DNA of 42,884 bases, taken from positions 1 to 42,884 of the forward strand of contig LNZM01000079.1 in the NCBI GenBank assembly GCA_002007295.1, written 5' to 3'. Origin of the DNA: Candidatus Epulonipiscioides saccharophilum. GTDB lineage: Bacteria > Bacillota > Clostridia > Lachnospirales > Cellulosilyticaceae. The notes below the pieces were generated by a model, which was not told the origin of the DNA, ran no database searches, and was given only the letters and a program-made list of their open reading frames with translations. Of this stretch, positions 1 to 9,270 are shown in pieces. The first letter of the stretch is position 1. The number at the start of each line of letters is the position of its first letter. A program made the position numbers and the translations under genes.

Positions 1-664
1 TTAATAACAGTAATTTCATTTGATGTGCTGTTTCATTTGCCGGATTTATTAACTGAATTTTTTCTCCAACTACAGATTTTATATCATCGAACAATATCGG
101 ATAATGTGTACATCCAAGAATTAATGTATCGATGTCTTTATCGATTAGCTCTTTTAAATATTCAAATATAACCATTTTGGTAACGTCTCGATTCATCCAT
201 CCATCTTCAACTAACGGAACAAATAGAGGACAGGCTTTCGAAAAAATTTGGTATTCCGGATGCAGTTCATTCAGTCGCTCTTTATATCGGCCACTTTTGA
301 CTGTTCCCTCCGTTCCGATTATTCCGATTCGGCCATTTTTAGTTTCTCGAGAAGCCATTATTACGCCTGGCCCAACAACTCCTTCTATTATTAAATCTGG
401 AAACATCTCTTTTAGTTCTAACTCGCAGTTTGAGTTTACCGTGTTGCATGCTATTATAACTGCTTTCACATCCTGACTTAACAAAAATCGAATTATTTGT
501 GCCGAAAATTTTGTTATCGTTGCTTTGGATTTATTTCCGTATGGTACTCTCGCTGTATCTCCAAAGTAAATTATGGATTCATTTTTTAACTGTTTCATTA
601 GTTCTTTAACAACTGTTAATCCACCAAGTCCTGAATCAAAGATTCCAATGGGTCTGTTATCCAT
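1..664 (-). CDS. murI: glutamate racemase (partial, C-terminus beyond the left edge)
   Basis: Converts L-glutamate to D-glutamate for peptidoglycan precursor synthesis in the cytoplasm. I translated the minus strand from ATG at 664: it opens MDNRPIGIFDSGLGGLTVVK, the family's N-terminal signature with the catalytic Asp/Ser region. It then shows GDTARVPYGN, the first catalytic cysteine in IACNTVNS and the second in LGCTHYP. About 221 codons are present without a stop; the family is usually 255-275 residues, so only a short C-terminal piece is missing. A GGTGG stretch lies just upstream of the start. It starts 13 bp after the stop of the D-Ala-D-Ala ligase gene on the same strand, so the two are probably one cell-wall transcription unit. 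Confidence 0.96.
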   Translation of the reverse strand, partial: MDNRPIGIFDSGLGGLTVVKELMKQLKNESIIYFGDTARVPYGNKSKATITKFSAQIIRFLLSQDVKAVIIACNTVNSNCELELKEMFPDLIIEGVVGPGVIMASRETKNGRIGIIGTEGTVKSGRYKERLNELHPEYQIFSKACPLFVPLVEDGWMNRDVTKMVIFEYLKELIDKDIDTLILGCTHYPILFDDIKSVVGEKIQLINPANETAHQMKLLLL

Positions 665-677
665 ATCCGCCACCCAT

Positions 678-1727
678 TTATAACGATGCTAAATTTATTA
701 AGTGGGTGATTAATTTTTTTAGCGGTATACCAGCATTCTCAAATAACATAGGGTACATACTGATCTTTGTAAATCCTGGCATTGTGTTTATCTCATTAAA
801 AATTATATCTCCATTTTCACAGATAAAAAAATCGACTCTAGATAAACCTTTAGCATCCACGGCCTGGTAAATCTTCTTAGCACTGTCTTGCAATTTTTCT
901 ATTATTTCTATTGGTAGATCTGCGGATATTATCGTCTTGGATTGCGCATTATTATACTTTGCATCGAAGTCGTAAAACTCGGCTGCCGCTAAAATCTCAC
1001 CAACACCAGAAACTAAAAGGTCTTCATTACCGAGTACGGCTATTTCTACTTCTCGCCCTATTATCGTTTCTTCTATTAATATTTTTCGGTCTTCTTTTGC
1101 TGCTACTCTTAATCCTTGTTTCAACTCTTTTTCGTTGTGAGCCTTACTTATTCCAACCGATGATCCAGCATTAGCTGGCTTAATAAAGCATGGATATGAG
1201 ATTTTTGCTTCTATTATTTTAATCACTTCTGGCATATCCGCTAATTGCCTTTCGTGAATTAAAACATAATTGGCCTGTTTTACCCCAACTGTGTCGACTG
1301 CTATCTTTGTAAATGATTTATCCATGGATACCGCCGAACTTAGTATACCACAACCAACAAACGGTAACTGAGCTAATGTGCAAAGACCTTGGATAGTTCC
1401 GTCCTCTCCGTATTTTCCATGTATTATCGGAAATACTTTGTTTATTTTGATGTTTACTACATCTAGGCTATCTCTTAACAATATTAATCCATGATGCGTA
1501 ACATCCGGACTTAGGATACAAGGAATCCCTTTTTCTTGCCAATTATTGGTTGTAAAATTAAAATCGGCTCCTCGGTATAATAACCATTTTCCTTCTTTCG
1601 TTATTCCCACAGGATAAATATCAAACAGTTCTTGATCTATATTTTCATAAATGGTTGTAACAGATTTTAACGACACTTCATGTTCTGAAGATTGTCCTCC
1701 AAAAATTAATAAAATATTTTCCTTCAT
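678..1727 (-). CDS. ddl: D-alanine--D-alanine ligase
   Basis: ATP-grasp enzyme joining two D-alanines for the peptidoglycan pentapeptide; cytoplasmic. The 349-residue product has the usual length. It begins with the ligase signature GGQSSEHEVS, then HGKYGEDGTIQGL, the ATP-grasp lysine region KPANAGSSVG, the omega-loop FDAKY, and the Mg/ATP motif FNEINTMPGFT near the C-terminus. The Tyr in the AKY motif is the residue typical of D-Ala-D-Ala specificity, where D-lactate ligases have Phe or His, so I expect ordinary, vancomycin-sensitive precursors (inference). The start at 1727 has a GAGGAG ribosome binding site at good spacing. murI follows after 13 bp. Upstream lies the terminal repeat of the sulfatase tandem duplication, so the native neighbour upstream was apparently the sulfatase at 2689-4221. 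Confidence 0.97.
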   Translation of the reverse strand: MKENILLIFGGQSSEHEVSLKSVTTIYENIDQELFDIYPVGITKEGKWLLYRGADFNFTTNNWQEKGIPCILSPDVTHHGLILLRDSLDVVNIKINKVFPIIHGKYGEDGTIQGLCTLAQLPFVGCGILSSAVSMDKSFTKIAVDTVGVKQANYVLIHERQLADMPEVIKIIEAKISYPCFIKPANAGSSVGISKAHNEKELKQGLRVAAKEDRKILIEETIIGREVEIAVLGNEDLLVSGVGEILAAAEFYDFDAKYNNAQSKTIISADLPIEIIEKLQDSAKKIYQAVDAKGLSRVDFFICENGDIIFNEINTMPGFTKISMYPMLFENAGIPLKKLITHLINLASL

Positions 1728-1776
1728 AAAGTCTCCTCTTTTTGAATAATCAAAATATTTAAATTTATTATACTGA

Positions 1777-1799
1777 AATTTATAAGTGTAATCGTGATT
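1777..1799. repeat. direct repeat, distal copy (end of duplicated sulfatase unit)
   Basis: The 23 bases here are identical to 2667-2689, which overlap the stop codon of the intact sulfatase gene. The two copies bracket the decayed sulfatase fragment and the IS relic. They are best read as the end of a tandemly duplicated block rather than as transposon ends. Confidence 0.85.
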
Positions 1800-2025
1800 G
1801 TCAATTTTGCAGATAAAGAAATTTAGAACAAATGGGAAGAAAAGCTAAATTATTCAAAATAATTTAGTTAGTACCATATAAGGCAGTTTAACTATATGTT
1901 TTTCTGTAGGGCTTTCGTCAGTAAGCCTATGGTATCAATCGTTTGAGGTAGGAGGTTTTAATAAAAGCTGATTGTACTACGTATAGATTAGATACAAGCC
2001 CCGCATTTATGCGTGGGATAACTGA
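1800..2025 (+). mobile_element. IS200/IS605 (TnpB/omegaRNA-type) right-end relic
   Basis: About 226 bp with no counterpart in the intact sulfatase copy interrupt the duplicated fragment. The right half (about 1900-2025) has the look of the 3' end of an IS1341/IS605 tnpB element. It contains a GC-richer stretch around GGTAGGAGGTTTTAATAAAA and ends in a hairpin at 1999-2017 (CCC CGCAT tt ATGCG T GGG) followed by ATAACTGAC. No transposase reading frame remains. The assignment rests on remembered family appearance, not a search. A MITE (PATE-like) or a lone omegaRNA gene are alternatives. Homology to the intact sulfatase resumes at 2026. Confidence 0.5.
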
Positions 2026-2666
2026 CGTATTTTTTCTGAACCAAGAGGAGTGGCTAAAGGAGTAATTTCTCGATAATTATAGTATTTTTCATTCAAACCT
2101 TTTGGAACAGAAGGAACTGTATCATGGCCTTCGAGATATACTTGACCCTTCGCCATAACAACAAAGTCTATTATTTTAATAAATTCAGGCCGATCAGTTA
2201 AGTCCAGCATTTCATCCGTTATTCTAAACAATTCGTATTGGTCGCTAAACGGATAATATGCTAAGCGATACTCTTTGGTAGATACAAGTTTCATAGAATT
2301 ACAAAATTCTGTAAAAATAACTGTTCATTGCATAGCTTCATTATTGTACATTTCTATCATCGAACGATAAAATCCAAATGCTCGATTATCTTTTGCTATC
2401 TGCAATGCTGTAGCTCCAATATCTAAGTTACTGACTAGCATATCACTGCTTATGCCCTTTGGAAGCTCTTGAGAATTAGAAATTATCATCGGCACTTCTA
2501 ATTGTGCAGCATACGGCATGGCGCCTTTTCCAAACATGCTATAATTTCCTAACATGTAGCTATGATCCGTAGTAAATAGTATTACCATGTCATCGTAAAT
2601 TTCAAGCTATTTTAGTTTGTCCACAATCTTTCCAACCTGAATGTCTATTAACTGAACCTTTTGTGC
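2026..2666 (-). pseudogene. truncated sulfatase copy (tandem duplicate of 2819-3483)
   Basis: This segment is closely similar to the 3' half of the neighbouring intact sulfatase: position 2026 corresponds to 2819 and 2666 to 3483. It cannot make a functional enzyme. It lacks the N-terminal half with the catalytic CAPGR motif. It has two in-frame stops (CGA to TGA after ...EAMQ at about 2328, and a TAG in the KLKDLG region at about 2610), an in-frame 8-codon deletion in the EFLKLQTKLLTDIIDF region, and its last about 43 codons are replaced by the IS relic. Two open stretches (2007-2294 and 2325-2588) are only remnants. Most substitutions are single-base, so the duplication is fairly recent. 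Confidence 0.93.
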
Positions 2667-2689
2667 AATTTATAAGTGTAATCGTGATT
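2667..2689. repeat. direct repeat, proximal copy
   Basis: Identical over 23 bp to 1777-1799. It overlaps the last base of the stop codon of the intact sulfatase and abuts the 5' break of the duplicated fragment at 2666/2667. That position is the expected join between two tandem units of about 817 bp (2667-3483 and its copy). Confidence 0.85.
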
Positions 2690-4221
2690 TAGTATGATTT
2701 TTTGAAAAAGGTCTCATCCTCACTCCAATATTTGCCATAATGACAAACAAATTCATCTTCTCTAGCTTGCATAAAGGCTGTATAATCCGCATTCAAGCCA
2801 TTTTTGCGTAAATTTTCGCGTATTTTTTCTGAACCAAGAGGAGTGGCCAAAGGAGCAATTTCTCGATAATTATAGTATTTTTCATCCAAACCTTTTTGAA
2901 CAGAAGGAACTGTATCATGTCCTTCAAGATATACTTGGCCCTTTGCCATAACAACAAAGTCTATTATATCCGTCAATAGCTTAGTCTGCAATTTAAGAAA
3001 TTCAGGCTGATCAGTTAAGTCGGTCATTTCGTCTGTTATTCTAAACAATTCATATTGACCACTAAATGGATAATATGCTAAACGATATTCTTTGGTAGAA
3101 ACTAGTTTCATAGAATCACAAAACTCCGTAAAAATAACAGTTCGTTGCATAGTTTTATTATTGTACATTTCTATCATCGAACGAGAAAATCCAAATGCTC
3201 GATTATCTCCTGCTATTTGCAACGCTGTGGCTCCAATATCTAAATTGCTGACTAGCATATCACTTCTTATGTCCTTTGGAAGCTCTTTAGAATTAGAAAT
3301 TATCATCGGCACTTCTAATTGTGCAGCGTATGGCATGGCTCCTTTTCCAAACATGCTGTAATCTCCTAGCATGCAGCCATGATCTGTAGTAAATAGTATT
3401 ACCGTGTCATCGTAAATCCCAAGGTCTTTTAGTTTGTCCACAATTTTTCCGACCTGAATGTCTATTAGCTGAACCTTTTCTGCGTACGCTGCCAATTTTT
3501 TTCGATAAGCTTCTATTCCACCTATCTCTGGTGTATTTAGATTAGCTCCGCGCCTATATAACGGTACATCACATTTCGGTAAAAATTTCGGATCAGCTGG
3601 GTCCGGTGGCGTAAGTTTAACCGTTAATTCGTTGTCCGATGGTATGTCGTATGGCGGATGTGGTCCTTGAAATGAAATCCATGCAAAGACTGGCTTATCT
3701 TTTTCATTTTCTATAAATTGCAGAGCATTTTCTGCTATCCATACATCGTAATGCTCATTAATTAGTCCAGAAAATTTTCCGTTTTTGTGATTATATAAAT
3801 TTTTAGCATCTGGATAACGCTCTATTATAAACTTGTAAAAATCGTCTTCCAGCCCTAGCCTGTTTTCTTCCATCTGCAATGCTATATCGAATCCTTTGGA
3901 ATCTTTGGCTGGCGTGTGGTGTAATTTTCCAAAAGCTCCTGTAGCATAACCATTTTCTTTCATTCGCTGTGGCAAAAATTCTAGCCCAGGTCTAAATGGT
4001 ACTTCATTGGTCCAAACCCCATGATCGGACAAGTATCGTCCGGTCATCATTGACGCTCGCCCCGGTGCGCAAACCGGTGACACGGTTGTTGCATGCTCAA
4101 AAAGTACCCCCTCTTCTGCTAACTTATCAATATTTGGTGTGTTTATAAAATTACTACCATAGCATGACAAATAATCTGTTCTTAATTGATCACATAAAAT
4201 AACTACAACATTTTTTTTCAT
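2689..4221 (-). CDS. type I sulfatase (formylglycine-dependent, Cys-type)
   Basis: Arylsulfatase-family hydrolase removing sulfate esters, probably from host or dietary glycans; the true substrate cannot be read from sequence. The N-terminus MKKNVVVILCDQLRTDYLSC carries the metal-binding Asp. The sulfatase signature VCAPGRASMMTG places the formylglycine precursor at Cys51, so activity requires an anaerobic sulfatase-maturating enzyme, which is not in this window. FTTDHGCMLGDY in the second half gives the second metal-binding DH pair. I see no signal peptide. An ATG five codons upstream (4236) is possible, but its AGGA is almost touching it; from ATG 4221 the AGGA lies about 15 nt away, so neither start has ideal spacing. 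The protein is about 510 residues, normal for the family. Its 3' half has been duplicated downstream at 2026-2666. Confidence 0.93.
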   Translation of the reverse strand: MKKNVVVILCDQLRTDYLSCYGSNFINTPNIDKLAEEGVLFEHATTVSPVCAPGRASMMTGRYLSDHGVWTNEVPFRPGLEFLPQRMKENGYATGAFGKLHHTPAKDSKGFDIALQMEENRLGLEDDFYKFIIERYPDAKNLYNHKNGKFSGLINEHYDVWIAENALQFIENEKDKPVFAWISFQGPHPPYDIPSDNELTVKLTPPDPADPKFLPKCDVPLYRRGANLNTPEIGGIEAYRKKLAAYAEKVQLIDIQVGKIVDKLKDLGIYDDTVILFTTDHGCMLGDYSMFGKGAMPYAAQLEVPMIISNSKELPKDIRSDMLVSNLDIGATALQIAGDNRAFGFSRSMIEMYNNKTMQRTVIFTEFCDSMKLVSTKEYRLAYYPFSGQYELFRITDEMTDLTDQPEFLKLQTKLLTDIIDFVVMAKGQVYLEGHDTVPSVQKGLDEKYYNYREIAPLATPLGSEKIRENLRKNGLNADYTAFMQAREDEFVCHYGKYWSEDETFFKKSY

Positions 4222-4274
4222 ATTAATTGTGTACATTCCTTTCTTACTTTTTTTATACTAACATATTTTTTTTT

Positions 4275-4326
4275 ATTATTCAAGATCTATAACCTCTCAA
4301 ATTATTCAAGATCTATAACCTCTCAA
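4275..4326. repeat. 26-bp perfect tandem repeat, part of a degenerate REP-like element
   Basis: Two identical 26-bp units at 4275-4300 and 4301-4326, each ending AACCTCTCAA. The second runs into TTACTTCATGACAGG. This resembles the left arm of the palindromic intergenic element seen at 24033-24141 (CCTCTCAGTCAC...GTGACAG), so it is probably a damaged and locally duplicated copy. Confidence 0.7.
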
Positions 4327-4868
4327 TTACTTCATGACAGGGGTTGTCGCACTAACACCATCTGACCGACAGACTAAGTGCAGAATGCTTTGGATATCAA
4401 AAACAAGACAGCCTCCCTCTTTCCTTCTAGGTCGTTAATTTTATGTTTCAGTTTATTGACTGGTATAATAATCTGGATTATTATACTATAATTGAAATCA
4501 AAAATGTTCTATATTGCTAAATTGTTAGAATAAAGATACGAGCCTGAAAGATTTCTTTATAGAAGCAAAAAAGCTTAAGAAATATTATTTCGAGAATCAG
4601 CATTGGCTAACAACTTAGATATTGTTTCTACTGCATTGGAGTCTACGGAGCGATAGACTCCTTGTTAGAGAAACTAGTAAAAAAGGAAGAAATTGGCGCT
4701 AGCCAAATTGTATAAGTCAAGGTATAATTAGTTTTGAAATGTACATATTTGTCAAATTTAAGCTTAATAAAAAAGAAAATTTTCAAATTCACTTATATTT
4801 TAGTTGTTCGTAAGCTATATTATATTTTGTAGTTCAAATTTTTAAAAATTAAAAGGAGATGAAAACCA
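4327..4868. other. intergenic region between divergent sulfatase and SLH-protein genes
   Basis: No credible coding frame is seen. It holds the tail of a degenerate REP-like element (to about 4440), a perfect hairpin at 4638-4661 (GGAGTCTA, 8-nt loop, TAGACTCC) resembling the arm near 18489, and the very AT-rich leader of the SLH gene from about 4690. The leader ends in a strong AAAAGGAGATG ribosome binding site. Promoter boxes cannot be assigned with confidence in such AT-rich DNA. Confidence 0.6.
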
Positions 4869-7800
4869 ATGAGTAAGAGATTGTTAAAAAGTCTAGCCCT
4901 CTCTCTGTCATTAGCTGCGAGTTCTATGAGTCTTCAAGCTGCTGATAACATAAAGGATAAGATTTCTAATATTAATGAAAATTCATCAACCATTGATCAC
5001 GACTATTCTACTGAATCTACTCAAATTCCTGAAGTTTCCGAGATTATGAAAACTCCTATTACAAATATTGAGATGTTTAAAACTTCAGGCTTGATCAATA
5101 TTCCACAAGGCTTGGTTCTTAATATTACTATTCCGGATCCAGATATAATAATTCCCGATATACCAGCAGTTCAATTGCCAGATACTTTACCGATCGATAT
5201 ACCGCAAACACCGAGTACAGAAATAATTCAAAATCCTGGGTCAGAAATTCCTAATACTCCAGGTGCTGAAATTTTGGATACTCCAGGCGCTGATATTCCT
5301 AAAATTGTGGAGCCTGAAATTAGTGAGCCAGAAACTAGGGAGCCTGAAATTATCGATCCAAATGTAGAAGATCCCGATACTATAAAACCTCAAAAGCCTG
5401 AAATTTTAAGTCCTGATTCTGAAAATCCTCAGACTTTAACTCCAGATTCTGAAAATCCGTACACTTTAACGCCCGATTCTGAGAATCCGCAAACTTTAAC
5501 TCCAGATTCTGAAATTCCTAATATTGAAATTCCTGACTCTGAAATTCCGCAAACTTTAACTCCAGATTCAGATAATCCGGATACACTAACGCCAGATTCA
5601 GATAATCCGAATACCCTAACTCCAGATTTCGAAAGTCCAGTTACAACTATTCCCGAAATTGTGGACAAACTTAACGCAGATTCCGAAAGATCGGTTACAA
5701 ACGTTCCTGGAATTTTAGACAAACTTAATGCAGATTCCGAAAGATCGGTTACAAACGTTCCTGGAATTTTGAACAAACTTAATGCGGATTCCGAAAGTCC
5801 GGTTACAAACGTTCCTGGAATTTTGAACAAACTTAATACTAATACAGAAAACGAGGTTCCTTTTAAAGGAACTTCCAATAATGAAATCCCGCAATATGCT
5901 CTACCTTTGCCAGAATTACCTTTTATCCCTACTATTTATGATTTAATCTTTATGGCCGGAGCTTCTAGATCGTTATTGCCTTTGCCTCAAGAAATTGGTA
6001 CGGCCGATTTATCCACTATGTTTTTTGATAAACATAAATATGTTTCTATAGAAGATATTATCACTTTGGCCGGCCTCACTTTGAGTCCTAGCAATATAAT
6101 CGCCCTAGAATCTGTAGTTAGCTACGACGCTTTTAATGAACGCTATGAGGATGATATTTACAAAATCATCGAAAAAGATAGTCTTTTAAAAGAGGTTGAA
6201 AAGTTAACAGATCAAAACTTATCCCAAAATTTTGAGTTAGAATTAATAATAGGTAGTCGTGATCAGCTAGATTATGAAAATAAGCGTTATATTATTTCTG
6301 TAAATACTTTAAATTTAAAAGACCTATTTACGCCAGCCTTAAACAATTTAGATGATCCAAATAACATCACGGCTATCAATGCTGTAGAATTAGACTTAGG
6401 CCAATCATCTAAATATACCTTAAAGGTTCCGAAAGAATATAGCACTGTAGAAAAATTTGGTTTAGGCTTAACACTAAATGAAAAGTTTGCGAACGAAAAT
6501 TATTCTGCTACCTTTTACAAGGGCACATTATCCGCTAATGAAATTTTCGATGCTGTAATGGCGAACCCGGCCATAAACATAACCAGCGACATAAAAAATT
6601 CTCTTTACGATATTAAGGATTCTCAAGCCTTAACTATATTATTAGAAAAAGAAGGCGGATTTAGAGCAGTAATTAACCCAATAATTGAAATTGTGAAGAC
6701 GGAAGACAGGGCTTTCGATGATGTTGCCTATAGCTTATTGTACAGCCAAAATAATAATGGTCGAGTCTTAGCTAGTAAGTCTTACAAAAGTGAAGTAATT
6801 AACGGAATAGAAACTATTACTTACACTTTAGAAAATGAATTTTCCACAGCAGATGATTTTTACATAGGATTCAGCTTTTTCGATGCTGCTATAGCCGACT
6901 TTAATAAAGACAAAGTAGAAAGCATACAAGTTGTAAATTCATTTGATTCAGCCGAAATTTTAGCCGACGTAAGTTCTACAGCCTTAATTGGATCGGGCGA
7001 TGACATGTGGAAAGAGGATTCAGGCTTTTTATTTAACGGCTCCGGTATTAATTTTTTAGTAACAACAAAAGCTGGACGAGAATATAAGTTAGCGATAAAA
7101 GTTGATGGTACCCAACCTAATTTTGCTTCGGACTTTAGAATTAATGGTATACTCGGCCTATCGGATTTATTTATAATGCCGGATGACGTAGACAGCATGT
7201 CAAAAGAATATCAAACAATATTTGTAAACGACACGTCTTTCGATCTAGCAAAAGTCAAACTAAAATTTTTATCCAATCAAGCCTCTACCGTTTCGACTAG
7301 CGACGGCTCGGCCGTAAGCGGAGTTACAGAAAGTAATTTCTCAAGCGGGCCAGTTCAGTACAGCGTTCAAAACGGATCTACTACTTTAAACTATTGGGTG
7401 GACATCAGAAAAATTGCTGACGGTCCAAAACTTTTTGTTAATGGTGTAAAAAATAATGTAGCCACTAGAAATATAACTTTAGCCGGAGATGAAGGACATG
7501 ATATATTTATAGCTAACATAGGAGATGAACAATTAACAGAACTAAAAGTAGAATTAAGCTCTGATTCTAAAAATGTCACTCTGGATGATTATTGGACTAT
7601 CAAGGAAAATAATTCCTTAAATCCACTTACCTCTGTAGCAAAAGATGAGATCGACAGCATTGCTAAAGTAAGATTGATAGCTGATGGATTTGGCGAAATC
7701 TCCGGTAAATTGACCATTTCCGCTAAAGGCCAAACTCCTCAAGTTATCACTTTAACTGGACAAGCCCAAAACTTGGCCATTACTACTACAGAAATAAAGG

Positions 7801-9125
7801 ACGGCTTTAAAGCAATCCCTTATTCTCATTTAATTCAAACTAACAACACTTCGGCTAACGTACAAACCGAATTTTCTATAATAGATGGCGAAAAACCAAG
7901 TTGGATGACTTTAAATAAATCTACAGGTTTGCTATCTGGTACTCCAACTTCCAGTGGTGAATACTCTTTCATGGTTAAAGTTGCCTTTAAGTCGGGAACC
8001 GAAACTTTACCAGCAGCTTATGAAAAATTTACATTTAAAGTTTCCAATGAACTCGTAAATCCAGATGGTGAAGAATCCGATGTCTTTATTACCGAAGGAT
8101 TTGAAATCAAAAAAACTTTACCTACAAAAATTACAGAAGCCAAAAGTCAGGATTTAGAATTAGCTGGCGATATAGCTTCCATTAGTGCAGTATATATAGA
8201 TGGAAAAAAATTATCTTTAAGTAAAGACTATTCGGTTAAAATATCAGGGGATATTAGCGAAATTACCATCACTAGTGCAAAATTCGAATCTTTATCTAAT
8301 GGCTCTCACACCATTACCATAGAATTTATAGCCGATGATCAAAGTGTAAACTTAGCCGTACAAAAGTTTACCGTAGACATTGAAGAAGAAGAAGAGGAAG
8401 AGGAAGAAGAAGACAACGATGATAACCCTGGTGGCGGTGGCGGAGGTTATAGACCTGATTACGATGACGACGATGATGACAAAATTGTTATTATTCCACC
8501 AAGTACAAACTTACCTAATTTAAATCCAACACCAACTTTGCCTAGCGTAGACGTAACACTTCCTCCTTTGCCATCCATCGATTTGAAAAAAGATGTTATT
8601 AAAGATTCTTGGTATTATTATGACGTAAAATGGGCTTACGAAAATAATCTCATGTTCAGTATGTCGCTTTCAAACTTTGGTATAGGCGAAATCAGTACTC
8701 GAGGTTATATAGCAAATGTTTTGGCTTTCCATAGTAAAGTAGATTTAACGAAATATCCTTCAATATCCGCAAGATGGTTCGACAGCTCTATGAATTGGGC
8801 GTTAGAATATAAATTATTCGGGACTGACATCGCTGATGGGGCCGTGCCTTTAACTAGAGAATCGATGGCTGTTTTGGTCAATAATTATTTGAAATATAGA
8901 GGTTATTTATTACCAAAACCTACTCAGACCTCTACCTTTACAGATATTGCTACCTTAACTAGTGAAAAACAAAACGCTATAAAAATTGCTACTCAATTAG
9001 GAATTTTATACGGTAAATCACCTACAACTATGGCCCCAAAAGATTTTTTAACCATTGAAGAACTAGCAGCTATTACAAGACGAATTGATACTCTTCTTGC
9101 ATCTAAGCAAGTAGCACTAAAATAA
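4869..9125 (+). CDS. SLH-domain surface protein with proline-rich repeat stalk
   Basis: Secreted protein of 1418 residues, predicted to be held on the cell wall by S-layer-homology domains. A signal peptide (residues 1-24, ending LQAAD) is followed by a long Pro/Asp/Glu-rich stalk. The stalk contains eight 10-residue repeats of the type TLTPDSENPQ (residues about 179-258) and four 18-residue repeats of the type TNVPGILNKLNADSESPV (about 259-330). The middle is mostly Ig-like or unassigned; about 971-1057 resembles a putative-Ig (He_PIG) domain with the phrase LNKSTGLLSGTPTSSGEYSF. An acidic and glycine linker (about 1171-1205: runs of E, GGGGGG, runs of D) leads to three SLH-like segments (about 1240-1410), including WALEYKLFGTDIADGAVPLT and TREMAV-like/IEELAAITRR motifs. 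The start has AAGGAGATG at good spacing. The function is probably adhesion or envelope structure; no catalytic motif is seen. Confidence 0.88.
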   Translation: MSKRLLKSLALSLSLAASSMSLQAADNIKDKISNINENSSTIDHDYSTESTQIPEVSEIMKTPITNIEMFKTSGLINIPQGLVLNITIPDPDIIIPDIPAVQLPDTLPIDIPQTPSTEIIQNPGSEIPNTPGAEILDTPGADIPKIVEPEISEPETREPEIIDPNVEDPDTIKPQKPEILSPDSENPQTLTPDSENPYTLTPDSENPQTLTPDSEIPNIEIPDSEIPQTLTPDSDNPDTLTPDSDNPNTLTPDFESPVTTIPEIVDKLNADSERSVTNVPGILDKLNADSERSVTNVPGILNKLNADSESPVTNVPGILNKLNTNTENEVPFKGTSNNEIPQYALPLPELPFIPTIYDLIFMAGASRSLLPLPQEIGTADLSTMFFDKHKYVSIEDIITLAGLTLSPSNIIALESVVSYDAFNERYEDDIYKIIEKDSLLKEVEKLTDQNLSQNFELELIIGSRDQLDYENKRYIISVNTLNLKDLFTPALNNLDDPNNITAINAVELDLGQSSKYTLKVPKEYSTVEKFGLGLTLNEKFANENYSATFYKGTLSANEIFDAVMANPAINITSDIKNSLYDIKDSQALTILLEKEGGFRAVINPIIEIVKTEDRAFDDVAYSLLYSQNNNGRVLASKSYKSEVINGIETITYTLENEFSTADDFYIGFSFFDAAIADFNKDKVESIQVVNSFDSAEILADVSSTALIGSGDDMWKEDSGFLFNGSGINFLVTTKAGREYKLAIKVDGTQPNFASDFRINGILGLSDLFIMPDDVDSMSKEYQTIFVNDTSFDLAKVKLKFLSNQASTVSTSDGSAVSGVTESNFSSGPVQYSVQNGSTTLNYWVDIRKIADGPKLFVNGVKNNVATRNITLAGDEGHDIFIANIGDEQLTELKVELSSDSKNVTLDDYWTIKENNSLNPLTSVAKDEIDSIAKVRLIADGFGEISGKLTISAKGQTPQVITLTGQAQNLAITTTEIKDGFKAIPYSHLIQTNNTSANVQTEFSIIDGEKPSWMTLNKSTGLLSGTPTSSGEYSFMVKVAFKSGTETLPAAYEKFTFKVSNELVNPDGEESDVFITEGFEIKKTLPTKITEAKSQDLELAGDIASISAVYIDGKKLSLSKDYSVKISGDISEITITSAKFESLSNGSHTITIEFIADDQSVNLAVQKFTVDIEEEEEEEEEEDNDDNPGGGGGGYRPDYDDDDDDKIVIIPPSTNLPNLNPTPTLPSVDVTLPPLPSIDLKKDVIKDSWYYYDVKWAYENNLMFSMSLSNFGIGEISTRGYIANVLAFHSKVDLTKYPSISARWFDSSMNWALEYKLFGTDIADGAVPLTRESMAVLVNNYLKYRGYLLPKPTQTSTFTDIATLTSEKQNAIKIATQLGILYGKSPTTMAPKDFLTIEELAAITRRIDTLLASKQVALK

Positions 9126-9183
9126 ATCAATTCTTGAGCATAAGAAAGTAGCACTGAAATAAATACACTTTTTGTGCCTAAGA

Positions 9184-9255
9184 AAGTTTAGCGCAGTCTC
9201 CAACCGTCAGATTTGTTGACAACCTCTTCCCGGATGGGGGGAAAGTGTGGTGAGA
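9184..9255. repeat. degenerate REP-like palindromic element
   Basis: Contains CCGTCAG...TTGACAACCTC followed by TCCCGGATGGGGGGA, a weak version of the two-hairpin layout seen in the better copies at 24033 and 27541. Confidence 0.4.
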
Positions 9256-9270
9256 CTTAGCAAAGAAATA

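Noticed and set aside
5429-5878. 149-residue open frame on the minus strand inside the SLH protein gene
   Set aside because: It is produced by the 30-bp and 54-bp in-frame repeats of the plus-strand gene, has no ribosome binding site and no protein-like composition.
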